Position numbers and translations under genes: made by a program | Part shown: one piece after another, positions 47,318-55,860 of the stretch | How the letters are laid out: each line of letters starts with the position of its first letter | Position numbering within the stretch: the stretch's first letter is position 1 | The notes under the pieces: model-generated | Database searches by the model: none | Seen by the model: the letters and a program-made list of their open reading frames with translations, nothing else | What the model was told of the DNA's origin: nothing | Assembly: GCF_016907275.1 (NCBI RefSeq) | Contig: NZ_JAFBBP010000001.1 | Coordinates: 3,710,001-3,774,000, forward strand | Reading direction: 5' to 3' | DNA from: Micromonospora luteifusca | GTDB lineage: Bacteria > Actinomycetota > Actinomycetes > Mycobacteriales > Micromonosporaceae | Length of the DNA: 64,000 nt

Positions 47318-47522
47318 GTGGCCTCGGTCGTTCGGTGGTGGTGGTGGGCCGTCTCAGTCCGATTCACCGCTATCCATCGAACGCACCGGGTCAGGGCTGC
47401 GAAGGCTCGACTCGTTCGGCTACGGTCTTCTCAGGAGTGTCCGTCGGTGGGGTGTTGGTGCCTTGCCGCGGGGGAGGGGTGCGGCGAAGCCGCCACCACA
47501 ACATGACGGAAGGGTGTGAAGC

Positions 47523-47831
47523 ATGGCGTTCGAGGTCGAAGCTGCGACTCTACATACCGCCGCGAGTGACGTGCGGTCCACGCGGAGCGAGGTCGACGGC
47601 GAGCTCAAGAAGCTGTGGAACGTGGTCGACGACCTGGCCATGGCGTGGAAGGGTCAGGCGTCCACGGGCTTCCAGTCGTTGATGACGCGCTGGAACGAGG
47701 ACACCGTCAAACTGCTGACGGCGATGGACAACATCGCGGACCTGCTCGATCAGTCGGGTACGACGCACCAGGTCAACGACGAAGAGCAGCAGCAGATGCT
47801 GGACAAGTTCCACTCTGCTCTCAACCCGTGA
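47523..47831 (+). CDS. WXG100 protein, EsxA-like
   Basis: A 102-residue helical hairpin protein of the WXG100 family with the signature Trp42-Lys-Gly in LAMAWKGQASTGF. It has no tyrosine and so no YxxxD/E export signal, which fits the role of the partner in an EsxA-EsxB heterodimer. It starts 205 bases after eccC and 25 bases before the second WXG100 gene, whose protein carries the export motif. Both would be secreted as a pair by the EccC-driven machine. Confidence 0.9.
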   Translation: MAFEVEAATLHTAASDVRSTRSEVDGELKKLWNVVDDLAMAWKGQASTGFQSLMTRWNEDTVKLLTAMDNIADLLDQSGTTHQVNDEEQQQMLDKFHSALNP

Positions 47832-47856
47832 TCCGCAGTCAGCAGAGGAGGAAATC

Positions 47857-48195
47857 GTGACGATCAAAGTTGACTACGCTGTCCTCGAGAGCAGCAACCA
47901 GCAGATGCAGGCCATCTCGAAGACCCTCGAGGAAAAGCTCGACACGCTGCGGTCGATGCTGTCCAAGCTCCAGTGGGACGGCGAGGACCGGGTTGCCTAC
48001 GAGCAGCACCAGGCGAAGTGGGACACGGCGGTCCGGGACATCAACCGGATCCTGAACGAGATCGGCGGTGCCGTCGGCATCGCCCGCGAAAACTACCTCA
48101 GCACCGAGATGAGCAACTCCAAGGTGTGGGATGGCGGCGGCGGTCGGGCTGGCAGCGGCGGCTACGGCGGTGGCGGCGGCGGCGGTCACCACTGA
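47857..48195 (+). CDS. WXG100 protein, EsxB-like, with export motif
   Basis: A 112-residue WXG100 protein. The hairpin motif is Trp40-Asp-Gly in LQWDGEDRVAYEQ, and the C-terminal secretion signal YxxxE is present as YLSTE (80-84), like CFP-10. After this signal comes an unusual tail, SKVWDGGGGRAGSGGYGGGG ending in GGGHH, a Gly-rich stretch of about 20 residues. It pairs with the upstream WXG100 protein and carries the EccC recognition signal. A strong hairpin follows and separates it from mycP, which is convergent. Confidence 0.9.
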   Translation: MTIKVDYAVLESSNQQMQAISKTLEEKLDTLRSMLSKLQWDGEDRVAYEQHQAKWDTAVRDINRILNEIGGAVGIARENYLSTEMSNSKVWDGGGGRAGSGGYGGGGGGGHH

Positions 48196-48228
48196 TCAGC
48201 ACCGCCGAGCAGCTTGAGGCATTCGCCG

Positions 48229-48267
48229 ATGCGGCTCCGGTCCGGTTCACCCGGGCCGGAGCCGCAT
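48229..48267. terminator. Terminator between the WXG100 genes and mycP
   Basis: ATGCGGCTCCGG and CCGGAGCCGCAT (12 bp) pair outside a CCGG/CCGG inner stem; convergent stops are at 48195 and 48295. It can act in both directions. Confidence 0.8.
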
Positions 48268-48294
48268 TGTCTTTCGGCGTCACCGCAGCAGTGG

Positions 48295-49536
48295 TCAGCC
48301 GGCAGCCGGTGCGTCGGTGCGTCGGCCAGGGCGCCAGCCACGCTGGCGGCCCCGGGTCACGATCGGTCGTGCGATCAGCAGCAGCACGGTGAGCAGCCCG
48401 CCGACCGCCGCCGCCCAGATCGCGGCAGGGCGTTGCCAGCCCAGTGGGTCGTCGCGCACCACGGGTGCGGGGATCGCGGCGGCAGGCGGGTTCTTCCGGG
48501 TGCCCAGCAGGCTCGACACCGCCCGGTACGGGTTGACCACGCCGTAACCGATGTCGGCGTTGTGGCCCTCCGGAGGGTTGTCGGCCGTGCGTTCCATCCG
48601 TTCGGCGACCTGTCGCGGGCCGAGATCCGGGTAGGCGGCCCGGACGAGCGCGGCCACACCCGAGACGTACGCGGCCGCGAAGCTGGTGCCACCGGTCGGC
48701 TCGGCGCGGTAGCCGGCGCCCTGGGGTGCCGGCCCGATGATGTTCAACCCCGGTGCGGCGATGTCGACGTAGTCGCCGCTGATCGAGCTGCCGACGTGGC
48801 CGCCCTGCTCGTCCACCCCGCCGACGGCGATCACCCCGGGGTACGCCGCCGGGTATCCCGGCCTGTTCTGCTGGTCCTCCGCCCGGTTGCCAGCGGCGGC
48901 GACCAGCACCACGCCCTTGGCCAGCGCACGGTCGACGGCCGCTGTCAGTTCGGGGAGGGGAATCGTCGTCAGGGACAGGTTGATCACGTCGGCGCCCTGC
49001 TCGACCGCCCAGTCGATCGCCGCGGCGATCTCCACGGGCAGCCGCAGGTCCGTGGTGTCCTTGAGGCTCGGCAGAACCCGGATCGGCAGGATGCGGGCAG
49101 CCGGGGCGATGCCGCTGAACGGGACGCCCGTGCCCTCCCGGCCGGCGATGATGCCGGCGATCATCGTGCCGTGCCCGACCAGGTCGCACTGGCCCTGGTT
49201 GGACGGCAGGTCGTTGAAGTCGCGCCCCTGGAGCACCTGACCGGCGAGGAGCGGGTGAACGGCGGAGACCCCGGAGTCGATCACCGCGACCGTCACTCCG
49301 GCGCCCCGGGACAGCGGCCACGCCGAGGACGGCTCCAGCCGGCGCAACCCCCACGGCATCGCGGTCAGGCCCTCCTCGCCGGTTGGGCCGCAGCTGGGCG
49401 GTGCAGCCCTCGCCGGGACGGGTGCCACCAGGGCGGCGCCGAGCAGAGCCGCCAGGGCTCCACTGAGGACGCCGCGGGTGGCACGGCTGGTATTGCGGAA
49501 GATGTTGGTCGCGCTCAACGGCGGGCATTCGCGCAC
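48295..49536 (-). CDS. mycP: Type VII secretion-associated serine protease, mycosin
   Basis: A 413-residue subtilisin-like protease of the mycosin type. A signal peptide is near residues 20-45 (GALAALLGAALVAPVPARAA). The catalytic triad is seen as Asp87 in AVIDSGV, His122 in VGHGTMIAG and Ser285 in TGGTSFAAAYVSG, with Asn217 in AAAGNRAED as the oxyanion residue. A C-terminal membrane helix (IWAAAVGGLLTVLLLIARPI) and a basic tail anchor it. Mycosins cap the ESX complex from outside and are needed for its stability; their substrate cleavage is limited. Convergent with the WXG100 genes and the last gene of the locus. Confidence 0.95.
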   Translation of the reverse strand: MRECPPLSATNIFRNTSRATRGVLSGALAALLGAALVAPVPARAAPPSCGPTGEEGLTAMPWGLRRLEPSSAWPLSRGAGVTVAVIDSGVSAVHPLLAGQVLQGRDFNDLPSNQGQCDLVGHGTMIAGIIAGREGTGVPFSGIAPAARILPIRVLPSLKDTTDLRLPVEIAAAIDWAVEQGADVINLSLTTIPLPELTAAVDRALAKGVVLVAAAGNRAEDQQNRPGYPAAYPGVIAVGGVDEQGGHVGSSISGDYVDIAAPGLNIIGPAPQGAGYRAEPTGGTSFAAAYVSGVAALVRAAYPDLGPRQVAERMERTADNPPEGHNADIGYGVVNPYRAVSSLLGTRKNPPAAAIPAPVVRDDPLGWQRPAAIWAAAVGGLLTVLLLIARPIVTRGRQRGWRPGRRTDAPAAG

Positions 49537-49586
49537 CCGCAGAGATTACCGCTGTGACCCGTCGGGCAGCGGCCCGGCGATGAGGG

Positions 49587-49922
49587 TCAGGCCCGAGGGC
49601 TGAGGTTGGTGGCGGGAGTTTCGGCGAACAGCGCGAGCAGGTCACCGACCTGGCGGTCGGCCTCGGCGGGGTGCCGGAACCGGCCGGCCGGGTTGAGGGT
49701 GTATTCGTTGCGCCGTCCGACGCGGGTGCGGTGCAGGTATCCGCCCGCCTCCAGGTCGGCGACGATCGCCTGCGCGGCCCGTTCGGTCACGCCGACCTCG
49801 GCCGCGACATCGCGCAGCCGGGCGGTGGGGTTGCGGGCGATGGCCAGCAGAACGTGCCCGTGGTTGGTGAGGAATGTCCAGTTCCGCCCGCCGCCGATGT
49901 CGTCCGTCGCAGTGCTCGCCAT
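49587..49922 (-). CDS. Winged-helix transcriptional regulator
   Basis: A 111-residue regulator of the MarR/ArsR-like winged-helix type. It reads WTFLTNHGHVLLAIARNPTA as helix 1 and the start of the HTH, RLRDVAAEVGVTERAAQAIV as the HTH itself, and DLEAGGYLHRTRVGRRNEYT as the wing, with a short C-terminal helix. ATG 49922 has AAGAGG about 9 bases upstream. It is divergent from a beta-carbonic anhydrase gene, which is a possible target. The ligand is unknown and no cysteine cluster for metals is present. Confidence 0.8.
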   Translation of the reverse strand: MASTATDDIGGGRNWTFLTNHGHVLLAIARNPTARLRDVAAEVGVTERAAQAIVADLEAGGYLHRTRVGRRNEYTLNPAGRFRHPAEADRQVGDLLALFAETPATNLSPRA

Positions 49923-50108
49923 CGTGTGACCGCCTCTTCGGGTGCGTCGCCGAGGGTCGACCCCGGATGTCAACGTATGAAATCTATATCACGCATACCT
50001 TGACGCAACTTACGGTGCGTGTGACGGTGGAGCCCGAGCCAGCGCCCGCCGCCGGCCCGGCTGAAGGGCCGGTTGACCAGCTCAAATGCGTGAAGACGAG
50101 GTGCGGGG

Positions 50109-50831
50109 ATGAGTCGTTCCGGAACGCCCGGCGGGCAGCCGGGTCCGCAGCGGACCACCGACGGAGCGTCCGCAATCAGCGGGCCGGCTCTGGCGTACGC
50201 CGAGCTGACCGCCGGAAACCGACGCTTCGTCAGCGGCGCCCCACGCCATCCCAATCAGGACGCCGGGCACCGGGCCGCCGTGGCCGACGGGCAGCACCCC
50301 TTCGCGGTGATCGTCGGCTGCTCCGACTCCCGTCTGGCCGCCGAGATCATCTTTGATCGAGGCCTCGGCGACCTGTTCGTGGTCCGCACGGCCGGGCACA
50401 CCGCCGGGCCGGAGGTGCTTGGCAGTGTGGAGTACGCGGTGACCGTGCTCGGCACTCCGCTGGTGGTGGTGCTCGGCCACGACTCGTGTGGCGCGGTCCA
50501 GGCGGCGCGGGAGTCCGCCGCGACCGGCGCTCAACCTCGCGGGCACCTGCGCGCGGTGGTCGACGCCGTGCTGCCGAGCCTGCGTCGGGCCGAGGCCGAG
50601 GGCGTGGACGACATCGACGGCATCGTAGACATCCACATCGCGCAGACCGTTGAGACGCTGCTCGAGCAGTCGCCCGTGCTGGCCGAGGAGGTGGCGCAGG
50701 GGCGGTGCGCGGTGGTGGGGGTGTCATATCGGCTCTCCGCCGGAGCGGTGCGCCCGGTGGCCGCAGTGCCGGCCGGCCTCGCGACGCTCGACGTGCCGAA
50801 CGCGTCGACCGATCCGGCCGCTGCCGCCTGA
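50109..50831 (+). CDS. Beta-class carbonic anhydrase
   Basis: A 240-residue beta-carbonic anhydrase, which interconverts CO2 and bicarbonate with a zinc ion. The zinc ligands are Cys71 in VIVGCSDSRLAAE, His124 and Cys127 in LGHDSCGAVQAA, with the Asp73-Arg75 dyad. The N-terminal 25 residues are a disordered extension (GTPGGQPGPQRTTDGAS). Also seen is the interface LFVVRTAGHTAGPEVLGSVE. It supplies bicarbonate for carboxylases in the cytoplasm. ATG 50109 follows GGTGCGGGG. It is divergent from a winged-helix regulator and followed by a hairpin and then a convergent gene. Confidence 0.9.
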   Translation: MSRSGTPGGQPGPQRTTDGASAISGPALAYAELTAGNRRFVSGAPRHPNQDAGHRAAVADGQHPFAVIVGCSDSRLAAEIIFDRGLGDLFVVRTAGHTAGPEVLGSVEYAVTVLGTPLVVVLGHDSCGAVQAARESAATGAQPRGHLRAVVDAVLPSLRRAEAEGVDDIDGIVDIHIAQTVETLLEQSPVLAEEVAQGRCAVVGVSYRLSAGAVRPVAAVPAGLATLDVPNASTDPAAAA

Positions 50832-50837
50832 CGTGAC

Positions 50838-50870
50838 GAGGGCCGCTCCGCGCTACGCGGAACGGCCCTC
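50838..50870. terminator. Terminator after the carbonic anhydrase gene
   Basis: GAGGGCCG-C-TCCGCG and CGCGGA-A-CGGCCCTC pair around CTA. The structure lies between the convergent stops at 50831 and 50889. Confidence 0.8.
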
Positions 50871-50888
50871 GACGCAGGATCCTGCGGG

Positions 50889-51908
50889 TCAGAGCAGCGA
50901 CATGTGGACGTGGTCGGTGTGGTTCGACGGCCCGCTGTACGACTTCCAGCCGGTCGCCGGGAACCAGATCTGCCGGTTCCAGATCACGTAGTAGATGCCG
51001 AGTCGGTCGGCGTTACGGATGAGGAACGCGGCGACGTTGTTGCCGTACTTCCGGGTGTCGTCGTTGTGCCACGGGGCGAAGCCGCTCTTCTGCAGCGACC
51101 AGTCGCAGGCGCGGCCCTTCGGGTGCTCCCACGGCCCGCCGGAGCGGTAGCAGCCGACGAACCGGTTGAAGCCGGCCCGCTTGACCTCCTTGTACGCGTG
51201 CAGCGTGCGCGGCGTGATGCAACCGGACGTGGTGGGGTCCTTCTCGCTGCACGACTGGGGCTTCCAGTCGCCGTCGGCGTCGCGACCCGGCCCGATCCTG
51301 GCGACCGGCGAGGTGGCGTCCACCAGGCCGCCGGTGAACCCCTTCCCGCCGACGAGGGCGAGCGCCTTGTCTGCCTCACTCTTCCGCTTCGCCATCAGTG
51401 CGGTCTGCTTCTGCTGCTCACGGACCTCGGTGTCGAGGGCCAGCTTGGCCTGCTCGGCGCGGGCCTTCGCCTCGTTGACCTTGGAAAGCTTCTGCTCGTT
51501 GACCATGTTCATCTCGTCGAGCGCCGCGGCGCGTTGGACGAACGTGTCAGGGGCGTCGCTCTCGAGCAGCATCGCGAGGGCACCCATCCGGCCGGTTCGG
51601 TACGACTGGGCGGCGATCTGCCCGACCTGTGGGGCCAGCGCGTCCAGGTCGGCCTTGGCCCGGTCGACCTCCAACGCCAGCTCGAGCTGCCGCTTCTTCG
51701 ACTTGTCCAGTTTGGACTTGGCGGCCGAGTAGTCGCGGTTGGCCTGCTCGATGACGTCGGTGATCAGCTGGGGCTCGTTGTCCTCCTCGTGCCCGGACGG
51801 GGTGGGTGTCGTCGGGGCGGCGTGGGCGGGGAGGGGCCCAGCGAGCACGGTCAGTGCGGCGATCACGGCCACCACGGGTGTCAGCCAGCGGCGTAGGGGT
51901 GCCGTCAC
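50889..51908 (-). CDS. Secreted coiled-coil cell-wall protein with C-terminal ARB-like domain
   Basis: A 339-residue secreted protein. A signal peptide is visible (VVAVIAALTVLAGPLPAHAA, cleavage near residue 31). Residues 45-180 form a coiled coil (DYSAAKSKLDKSKKRQLELA, AKARAEQAKLALDTEVREQQ) like those in NlpC/P60 cell-wall hydrolases. The C-terminal 120 residues (SGCITPRTLHAYKEVKRAGF, GPWEHPKGRACDWSLQKSGF, NHTDHVHMS) contain paired Cys, conserved His and Asp and an HVH motif that resembles a VanY/Hedgehog-type zinc site, though this is not the usual NlpC fold. It is directly behind a c-di-AMP riboswitch, which controls many actinobacterial cell-wall enzymes. Confidence 0.85.
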   Translation of the reverse strand: MTAPLRRWLTPVVAVIAALTVLAGPLPAHAAPTTPTPSGHEEDNEPQLITDVIEQANRDYSAAKSKLDKSKKRQLELALEVDRAKADLDALAPQVGQIAAQSYRTGRMGALAMLLESDAPDTFVQRAAALDEMNMVNEQKLSKVNEAKARAEQAKLALDTEVREQQKQTALMAKRKSEADKALALVGGKGFTGGLVDATSPVARIGPGRDADGDWKPQSCSEKDPTTSGCITPRTLHAYKEVKRAGFNRFVGCYRSGGPWEHPKGRACDWSLQKSGFAPWHNDDTRKYGNNVAAFLIRNADRLGIYYVIWNRQIWFPATGWKSYSGPSNHTDHVHMSLL

Positions 51909-51921
51909 AATGTTCCCTTCC

Positions 51922-52099
51922 GTCGACCGCCGACCGGGTTAGCTGACGGGTTCGGGGCGGAAGTGGCCCCTACCGCTGACGCGGATTCACCCCACGTACC
52001 TGGGTCCCCGGTTCGCCGGTTGGCGATTGGGCGGCGGCACCGCAGGCGCCGCTTCGCGCCTTCATCGGTAACCGGCAGCGAGGTTACCCGAGAGTCGAC
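51922..52099 (-). promoter_or_regulatory. c-di-AMP riboswitch (ydaO-yuaA class)
   Basis: The minus-strand leader of the secreted cell-wall gene shows the conserved blocks of the ydaO-yuaA class: GGGGACCCAGG, GTGGGGTGAATCCGCG, GGTAGGGG, CCCCGAACCCGTCAGC and CAGCTAACCC. The outer stem is formed by GTCGAC at both edges plus CGGGT/ACCCG. It ends 13 bases before the GTG start and the AAGGGA ribosome site, so the riboswitch can act directly on transcription or translation. In streptomycetes this class represses cell-wall lytic genes when c-di-AMP is high. Confidence 0.9.
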
Positions 52100-52208
52100 C
52101 GACTGAGCTACGCCTGGATGCCGACCAAAAGTGTCTTTTCGTCATAGCGTTGCGTGACCAGTGACGCGGTTCTCAAGTTGGCTGCTCATCCGGTCACGCT
52201 GCGGAGTG

Positions 52209-53579
52209 TCACCATGCCGGATCCGTGCTTCTGTTCGACTCCAGCCATCCGCCGGTGGCCGAGGGCGGGGGCGGGGTCCGCGTCTGATCCGGCTCGTCGG
52301 AGTGACCCGTTCGCGGCGAGATGAGTGCGGCCAGTGCCTCCGCGCGGTCCGGTTGGGGCCGCGAGACGGGGGTGTCGGTGGACGGCGGGGCAGCGGTGCG
52401 CCCGGCGGCGGTCACCACCGCGGCCAGCCCGGTGGTCAGCGGCACGGCGGCGATCAGACCGAGTGTGGCGACCGCGCTGCGGACGATCTCCTGCGCGAGG
52501 AACTCACTGGTGAGGAGCTGCCCGATCGGCCGCGAGTCGGCGCTGAGCAGGAGCAGCAGGGGTAGCGACGCGCCCGCGTACGCCAGCACGATGGTGTTGA
52601 CAGTGGAGGCGATGTGTGCGCGGCCGACCCGGGTGGCCGCACGGTACAGCTGCAACCGGGTCAGCCCCGGGTTGGCGTTCGCCAGCTCGGTGACGGTCGC
52701 CGCCTGGGTGACGGTCACGTCGTCGAGCACCCCGAGCGATCCGATGATGATCCCGGCGAGCAGCAGACCGTGCAGGTCCACGTCGCCCTGGAACATCGAC
52801 AGGGTGGTGGCATCTTCGCTGCCGAAGCCGGTGAGGTGGGTCGCGGCCGTGGCGATGCTGGCCAGCACCCCGGTCAGCACCAGGCTGCCCAGGGTGCCGA
52901 GCACCGCGACCGAGGTCTGGGCGGTGACCCCGTGCGTCAGATAGAGCACCACGAACATGATCAGCGCCGCGCCGACCACCGCCACCAGCAGTGGTGATCT
53001 GCCTGCGCCGATGCCCGGTAGCACGAAGCTGAGCAGAATGGCGAAGCTGGCGGCCAACCCGGCGAGCGCGGCCAGGCCCCGCCACCTACCGAACGCGATG
53101 ATCGCGGCCGCGAAGACCACCGCCAGCCACACCATCGGGGTGCCGCGCTGGTGCTCGGCGATGTTCCAGTTGCTGGTGGTGGGATCGGTGGGATCAGTCA
53201 GCTCGACCAGGATGACCTCGTCGCCGACCTCGACCCGAGGTGCGCCGGGTCCGTCGGGCACCGGTGTCCGCACCTGCTGGCCGGCGGTCGGCCCGTCGTC
53301 CACCCGGACGTCGACCGTGCCGCACCGCCCGTCGCCGGTCCTCGGTGTGCCCTCGGGGACCGATGGCACCGGGGGGCACGGCTCGCTGACCACCCGGGTC
53401 ACCGTGCCGGGAAAGCGCGGCACGTCCGCACCGCCATCGGTCTGCGGTGATCCTCCGCGCGGCCAGAGCAGCACCGCGGCGAGCACGGTGGCGACGAAGA
53501 GGGGCACCACCGTCAGGACGAGGATCCGTCGTACCCGGGGCGGGGCGGACGAATTGGTATGGGTGTGGCCGGAACCCAA
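52209..53579 (-). CDS. YibE/F family membrane protein
   Basis: A 456-residue protein of the YibE/F family. One N-terminal helix (LVLTVVPLFVATVLAAVLLW) is followed by a extracytoplasmic beta domain (PRFPGTVTRVVSEPCPPV, TVDVRVDDGPTAGQQVRTPV) and then eight or so helices with the conserved GVLDDVTVTQAATVTELA and GRAHIASTVNTIVLAYAGAS segments. The tail is Pro-rich. Its function is unknown. The start is TTG 53579, with GGGAG seven bases upstream; TTG starts are unusual in this genome and this choice is moderately certain. It is divergent from the CopB-like ATPase gene, but a link to copper is unproved. Confidence 0.8.
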   Translation of the reverse strand: MGSGHTHTNSSAPPRVRRILVLTVVPLFVATVLAAVLLWPRGGSPQTDGGADVPRFPGTVTRVVSEPCPPVPSVPEGTPRTGDGRCGTVDVRVDDGPTAGQQVRTPVPDGPGAPRVEVGDEVILVELTDPTDPTTSNWNIAEHQRGTPMVWLAVVFAAAIIAFGRWRGLAALAGLAASFAILLSFVLPGIGAGRSPLLVAVVGAALIMFVVLYLTHGVTAQTSVAVLGTLGSLVLTGVLASIATAATHLTGFGSEDATTLSMFQGDVDLHGLLLAGIIIGSLGVLDDVTVTQAATVTELANANPGLTRLQLYRAATRVGRAHIASTVNTIVLAYAGASLPLLLLLSADSRPIGQLLTSEFLAQEIVRSAVATLGLIAAVPLTTGLAAVVTAAGRTAAPPSTDTPVSRPQPDRAEALAALISPRTGHSDEPDQTRTPPPPSATGGWLESNRSTDPAW

Positions 53580-53751
53580 GGCGAGACTCCCAACGATCCG
53601 GTGCGGGTACGTGTCGGCGGGCTGGTCGGCTCACTGTCGGAGGGTCATCGGAGGGAATGCTAACCGGGTCGACCCCGGGGAGTCCGGTCGTGCCGGAGTG
53701 TCGGTGGCTGAACCGCCCGCGTGGCGGTCCCCGGCCGGGCATGTTGGAGGA

Positions 53752-55854
53752 ATGCCCGATCCGTTGCCGCCCGACCCCGATCGCCAGCAGCACGGCGCCC
53801 CGGACAAACCTGCCCAACACGCCGAGCACGACGGGCACGACGGGCACGACGGGCACGCCGGGCACGACAGGCACGCCGGGCACGATCCGGAGTTGTTCCG
53901 CCTCCGCTTCTGGGTCTGCCTGGTGCTCACCGTCCCGGTGGTCCTGGCCAGTCACCTCGTGTCGGATCAGCTGGGCCTGCGCTGGGACGTCCCGGGCCGA
54001 TCCTGGGTCGGCCCGGTGCTCGGCTCGGTGGTGTTCTGGTGGGGCGGTTGGCCGTTCCTCGTCGGTGCGGTGCGGGAGGTGCGGGACCGGGCGCCCGGCA
54101 TGATGCTGCTGGTCGCGATGGCGATCACCGTTGCGTACATCGCGTCACTGGCCACCAGCGTGGGGGTCTTCGACCTGGACTTCTGGTGGGAGTTGGCCGC
54201 GCTGGTCACCATCATGCTGCTCGGGCACTGGCAGGAGATGAAGGCCATCGGACAGGCCCGGGGGGCGCTCGCGGCGCTGGCCGCGCTGCTGCCCGACGAG
54301 GCCGAGCGGGTGGCGGCCGACGGACGGGTCGAGGCGGTGCCGGTGACCGGCCTGCGCGTCGGCGACGTGGTGCTGGTCCGTCCGGGAGGTCGGGTGCCGG
54401 CGGACGGTCGGATCGTGGACGGCGCTGCGGAATTGGACGAGTCGATGATCACCGGTGAGTCGCGTCCGGTCGTCCGGTCGGCGGGCGATCGGGTGGTGGC
54501 CGGCACCGTCGCCACCGACTCGGCGATCCGGGTCCGCGTCGAGGCAGTGGGTGAGCAGACCGCGCTCGCCGGCATCCAGCGCATGGTCGCCCAGGCCCAG
54601 GAATCCAGCGGACGGGCACAACTGCTGGCCGATCGGTTCGCCGCGGCGCTGTTCTACCTGGCCACTGGCACCGCGGTGCTGACCGTGCTGGTGTGGACCG
54701 CGCTCGGTGATCCCGACGAGGCGGTGGTCCGCGCGGTCACCGTCCTGGTCATCGCCTGCCCGCACGCACTGGGTCTGGCCATCCCGCTGGTCGTCGCGCT
54801 CTCCACCGCGCTGGCCGCCCGGTCCGGGATCCTGGTGAAGGACCGGTTGGCGTTGGAGCGGATGCGGACGGTCGACGCGGTGCTCTTCGACAAGACCGGC
54901 ACGCTGACCCGGGGTGAGCACGCGGTCACGGACCTGGTGACGGCCTCCGGCACCGAGCGGGACGAGGTGCTGCGGATCGCGGCTGGCGTGGAGTCGGACA
55001 GTGAGCATCCGCTGGCTCGGGCGATCGTGGCGGCGGCCGGGGCCACCGGCCCGGCCGCGGCCGCCGGGTTCCGGTCGCTGCCGGGCCGCGGGGTGCGGGC
55101 CACCATCGACGGTACGGAGTACGCGGTGGGTGGGCCGGCGTTGCTGCGGGAACTGGGCCTGTCGCTCTCGGCGGAGCTGGAGGCGGCGACCGCACGGTGG
55201 TCAGCGCGGGGCGCCGCGGTGCTGCACCTGGTGCGCCTGCCGGAGACCGTGCTCGGCGCGTTCGCGTTGACCGACGAGGTGCGTCCGGAGGCTCGGCGGG
55301 CCATCGACGAGCTGCGTGCCGAAGGTGTTCGGACCATCGCCATGATCACGGGTGACGCGCGGTCGGTGGCCGACGCGGTCGCGGGCGAACTCGGCTTCCG
55401 ACCCGGCGTCGACGAGGTCTTCGCCGAGGTGCTGCCGGCGGAGAAAGATGAACGGGTGGCCGAACTCCAGCGTCGGGGGTTGACCGTGGCGATGGTCGGC
55501 GACGGGGTGAACGACGCGCCCGCGTTGGCCCGAGCGGACGTCGGCATCGCGATCGGCGCGGGCACCGATGTGGCGATCGAGTCCGCGGGCGTGGTGCTGG
55601 CTTCGTCGGACCCGCGCGGGGTCGGTGCCGTGTTGCGGATGTCCCGGGCGTCGTACCGGAAGATGCGCCAGAACCTGGCCTGGGCGGCGGGCTACAACGT
55701 GGTGGCGCTGCCGCTTGCGGCGGGGGTGCTGGCCGGGGCTGGCGTGGCGTTGAGCCCGGCGCTGGCCGCGCTGCTGATGTCCGCCTCCACCATCGTGGTG
55801 GCGCTCAACGCGCAGTTGCTGCGTCGGGTGCGTCTTGGTTCGGCGCCGGACTGA
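53752..55854 (+). CDS. Copper P-type ATPase, CopB-like (CPH type)
   Basis: A 700-residue P1B-type ATPase. Instead of a heavy-metal-associated domain it has a His-rich N-terminus (His at 23, 26, 29, 32, 35, 38, 41 and 44), which binds metal, then eight membrane helices. The ion motif is CPH (336-338), typical of CopB/P1B-3 pumps, and the phosphorylation site is DKTGT (380-384). Also [10 protein letters not shown] and TGESRPV are standard. It exports copper (Cu2+ or Cu+) from the cytoplasm. The ATG at 53752 is one base from GGAGG, which is close; GTG 53704 with GGAG five bases upstream is an alternative. csoR follows on the other strand, convergent. Confidence 0.9.
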   Translation: MPDPLPPDPDRQQHGAPDKPAQHAEHDGHDGHDGHAGHDRHAGHDPELFRLRFWVCLVLTVPVVLASHLVSDQLGLRWDVPGRSWVGPVLGSVVFWWGGWPFLVGAVREVRDRAPGMMLLVAMAITVAYIASLATSVGVFDLDFWWELAALVTIMLLGHWQEMKAIGQARGALAALAALLPDEAERVAADGRVEAVPVTGLRVGDVVLVRPGGRVPADGRIVDGAAELDESMITGESRPVVRSAGDRVVAGTVATDSAIRVRVEAVGEQTALAGIQRMVAQAQESSGRAQLLADRFAAALFYLATGTAVLTVLVWTALGDPDEAVVRAVTVLVIACPHALGLAIPLVVALSTALAARSGILVKDRLALERMRTVDAVLFDKTGTLTRGEHAVTDLVTASGTERDEVLRIAAGVESDSEHPLARAIVAAAGATGPAAAAGFRSLPGRGVRATIDGTEYAVGGPALLRELGLSLSAELEAATARWSARGAAVLHLVRLPETVLGAFALTDEVRPEARRAIDELRAEGVRTIAMITGDARSVADAVAGELGFRPGVDEVFAEVLPAEKDERVAELQRRGLTVAMVGDGVNDAPALARADVGIAIGAGTDVAIESAGVVLASSDPRGVGAVLRMSRASYRKMRQNLAWAAGYNVVALPLAAGVLAGAGVALSPALAALLMSASTIVVALNAQLLRRVRLGSAPD

Positions 55855-55860
55855 GGGCCG

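Noticed and set aside
52060..52130. A tRNA-like segment (GCGTAGCTCAGTCGGT on the minus strand)
   Set aside because: It resembles a tRNA D-arm but no acceptor, anticodon or T-arm can be formed, and it overlaps the start of the c-di-AMP riboswitch.
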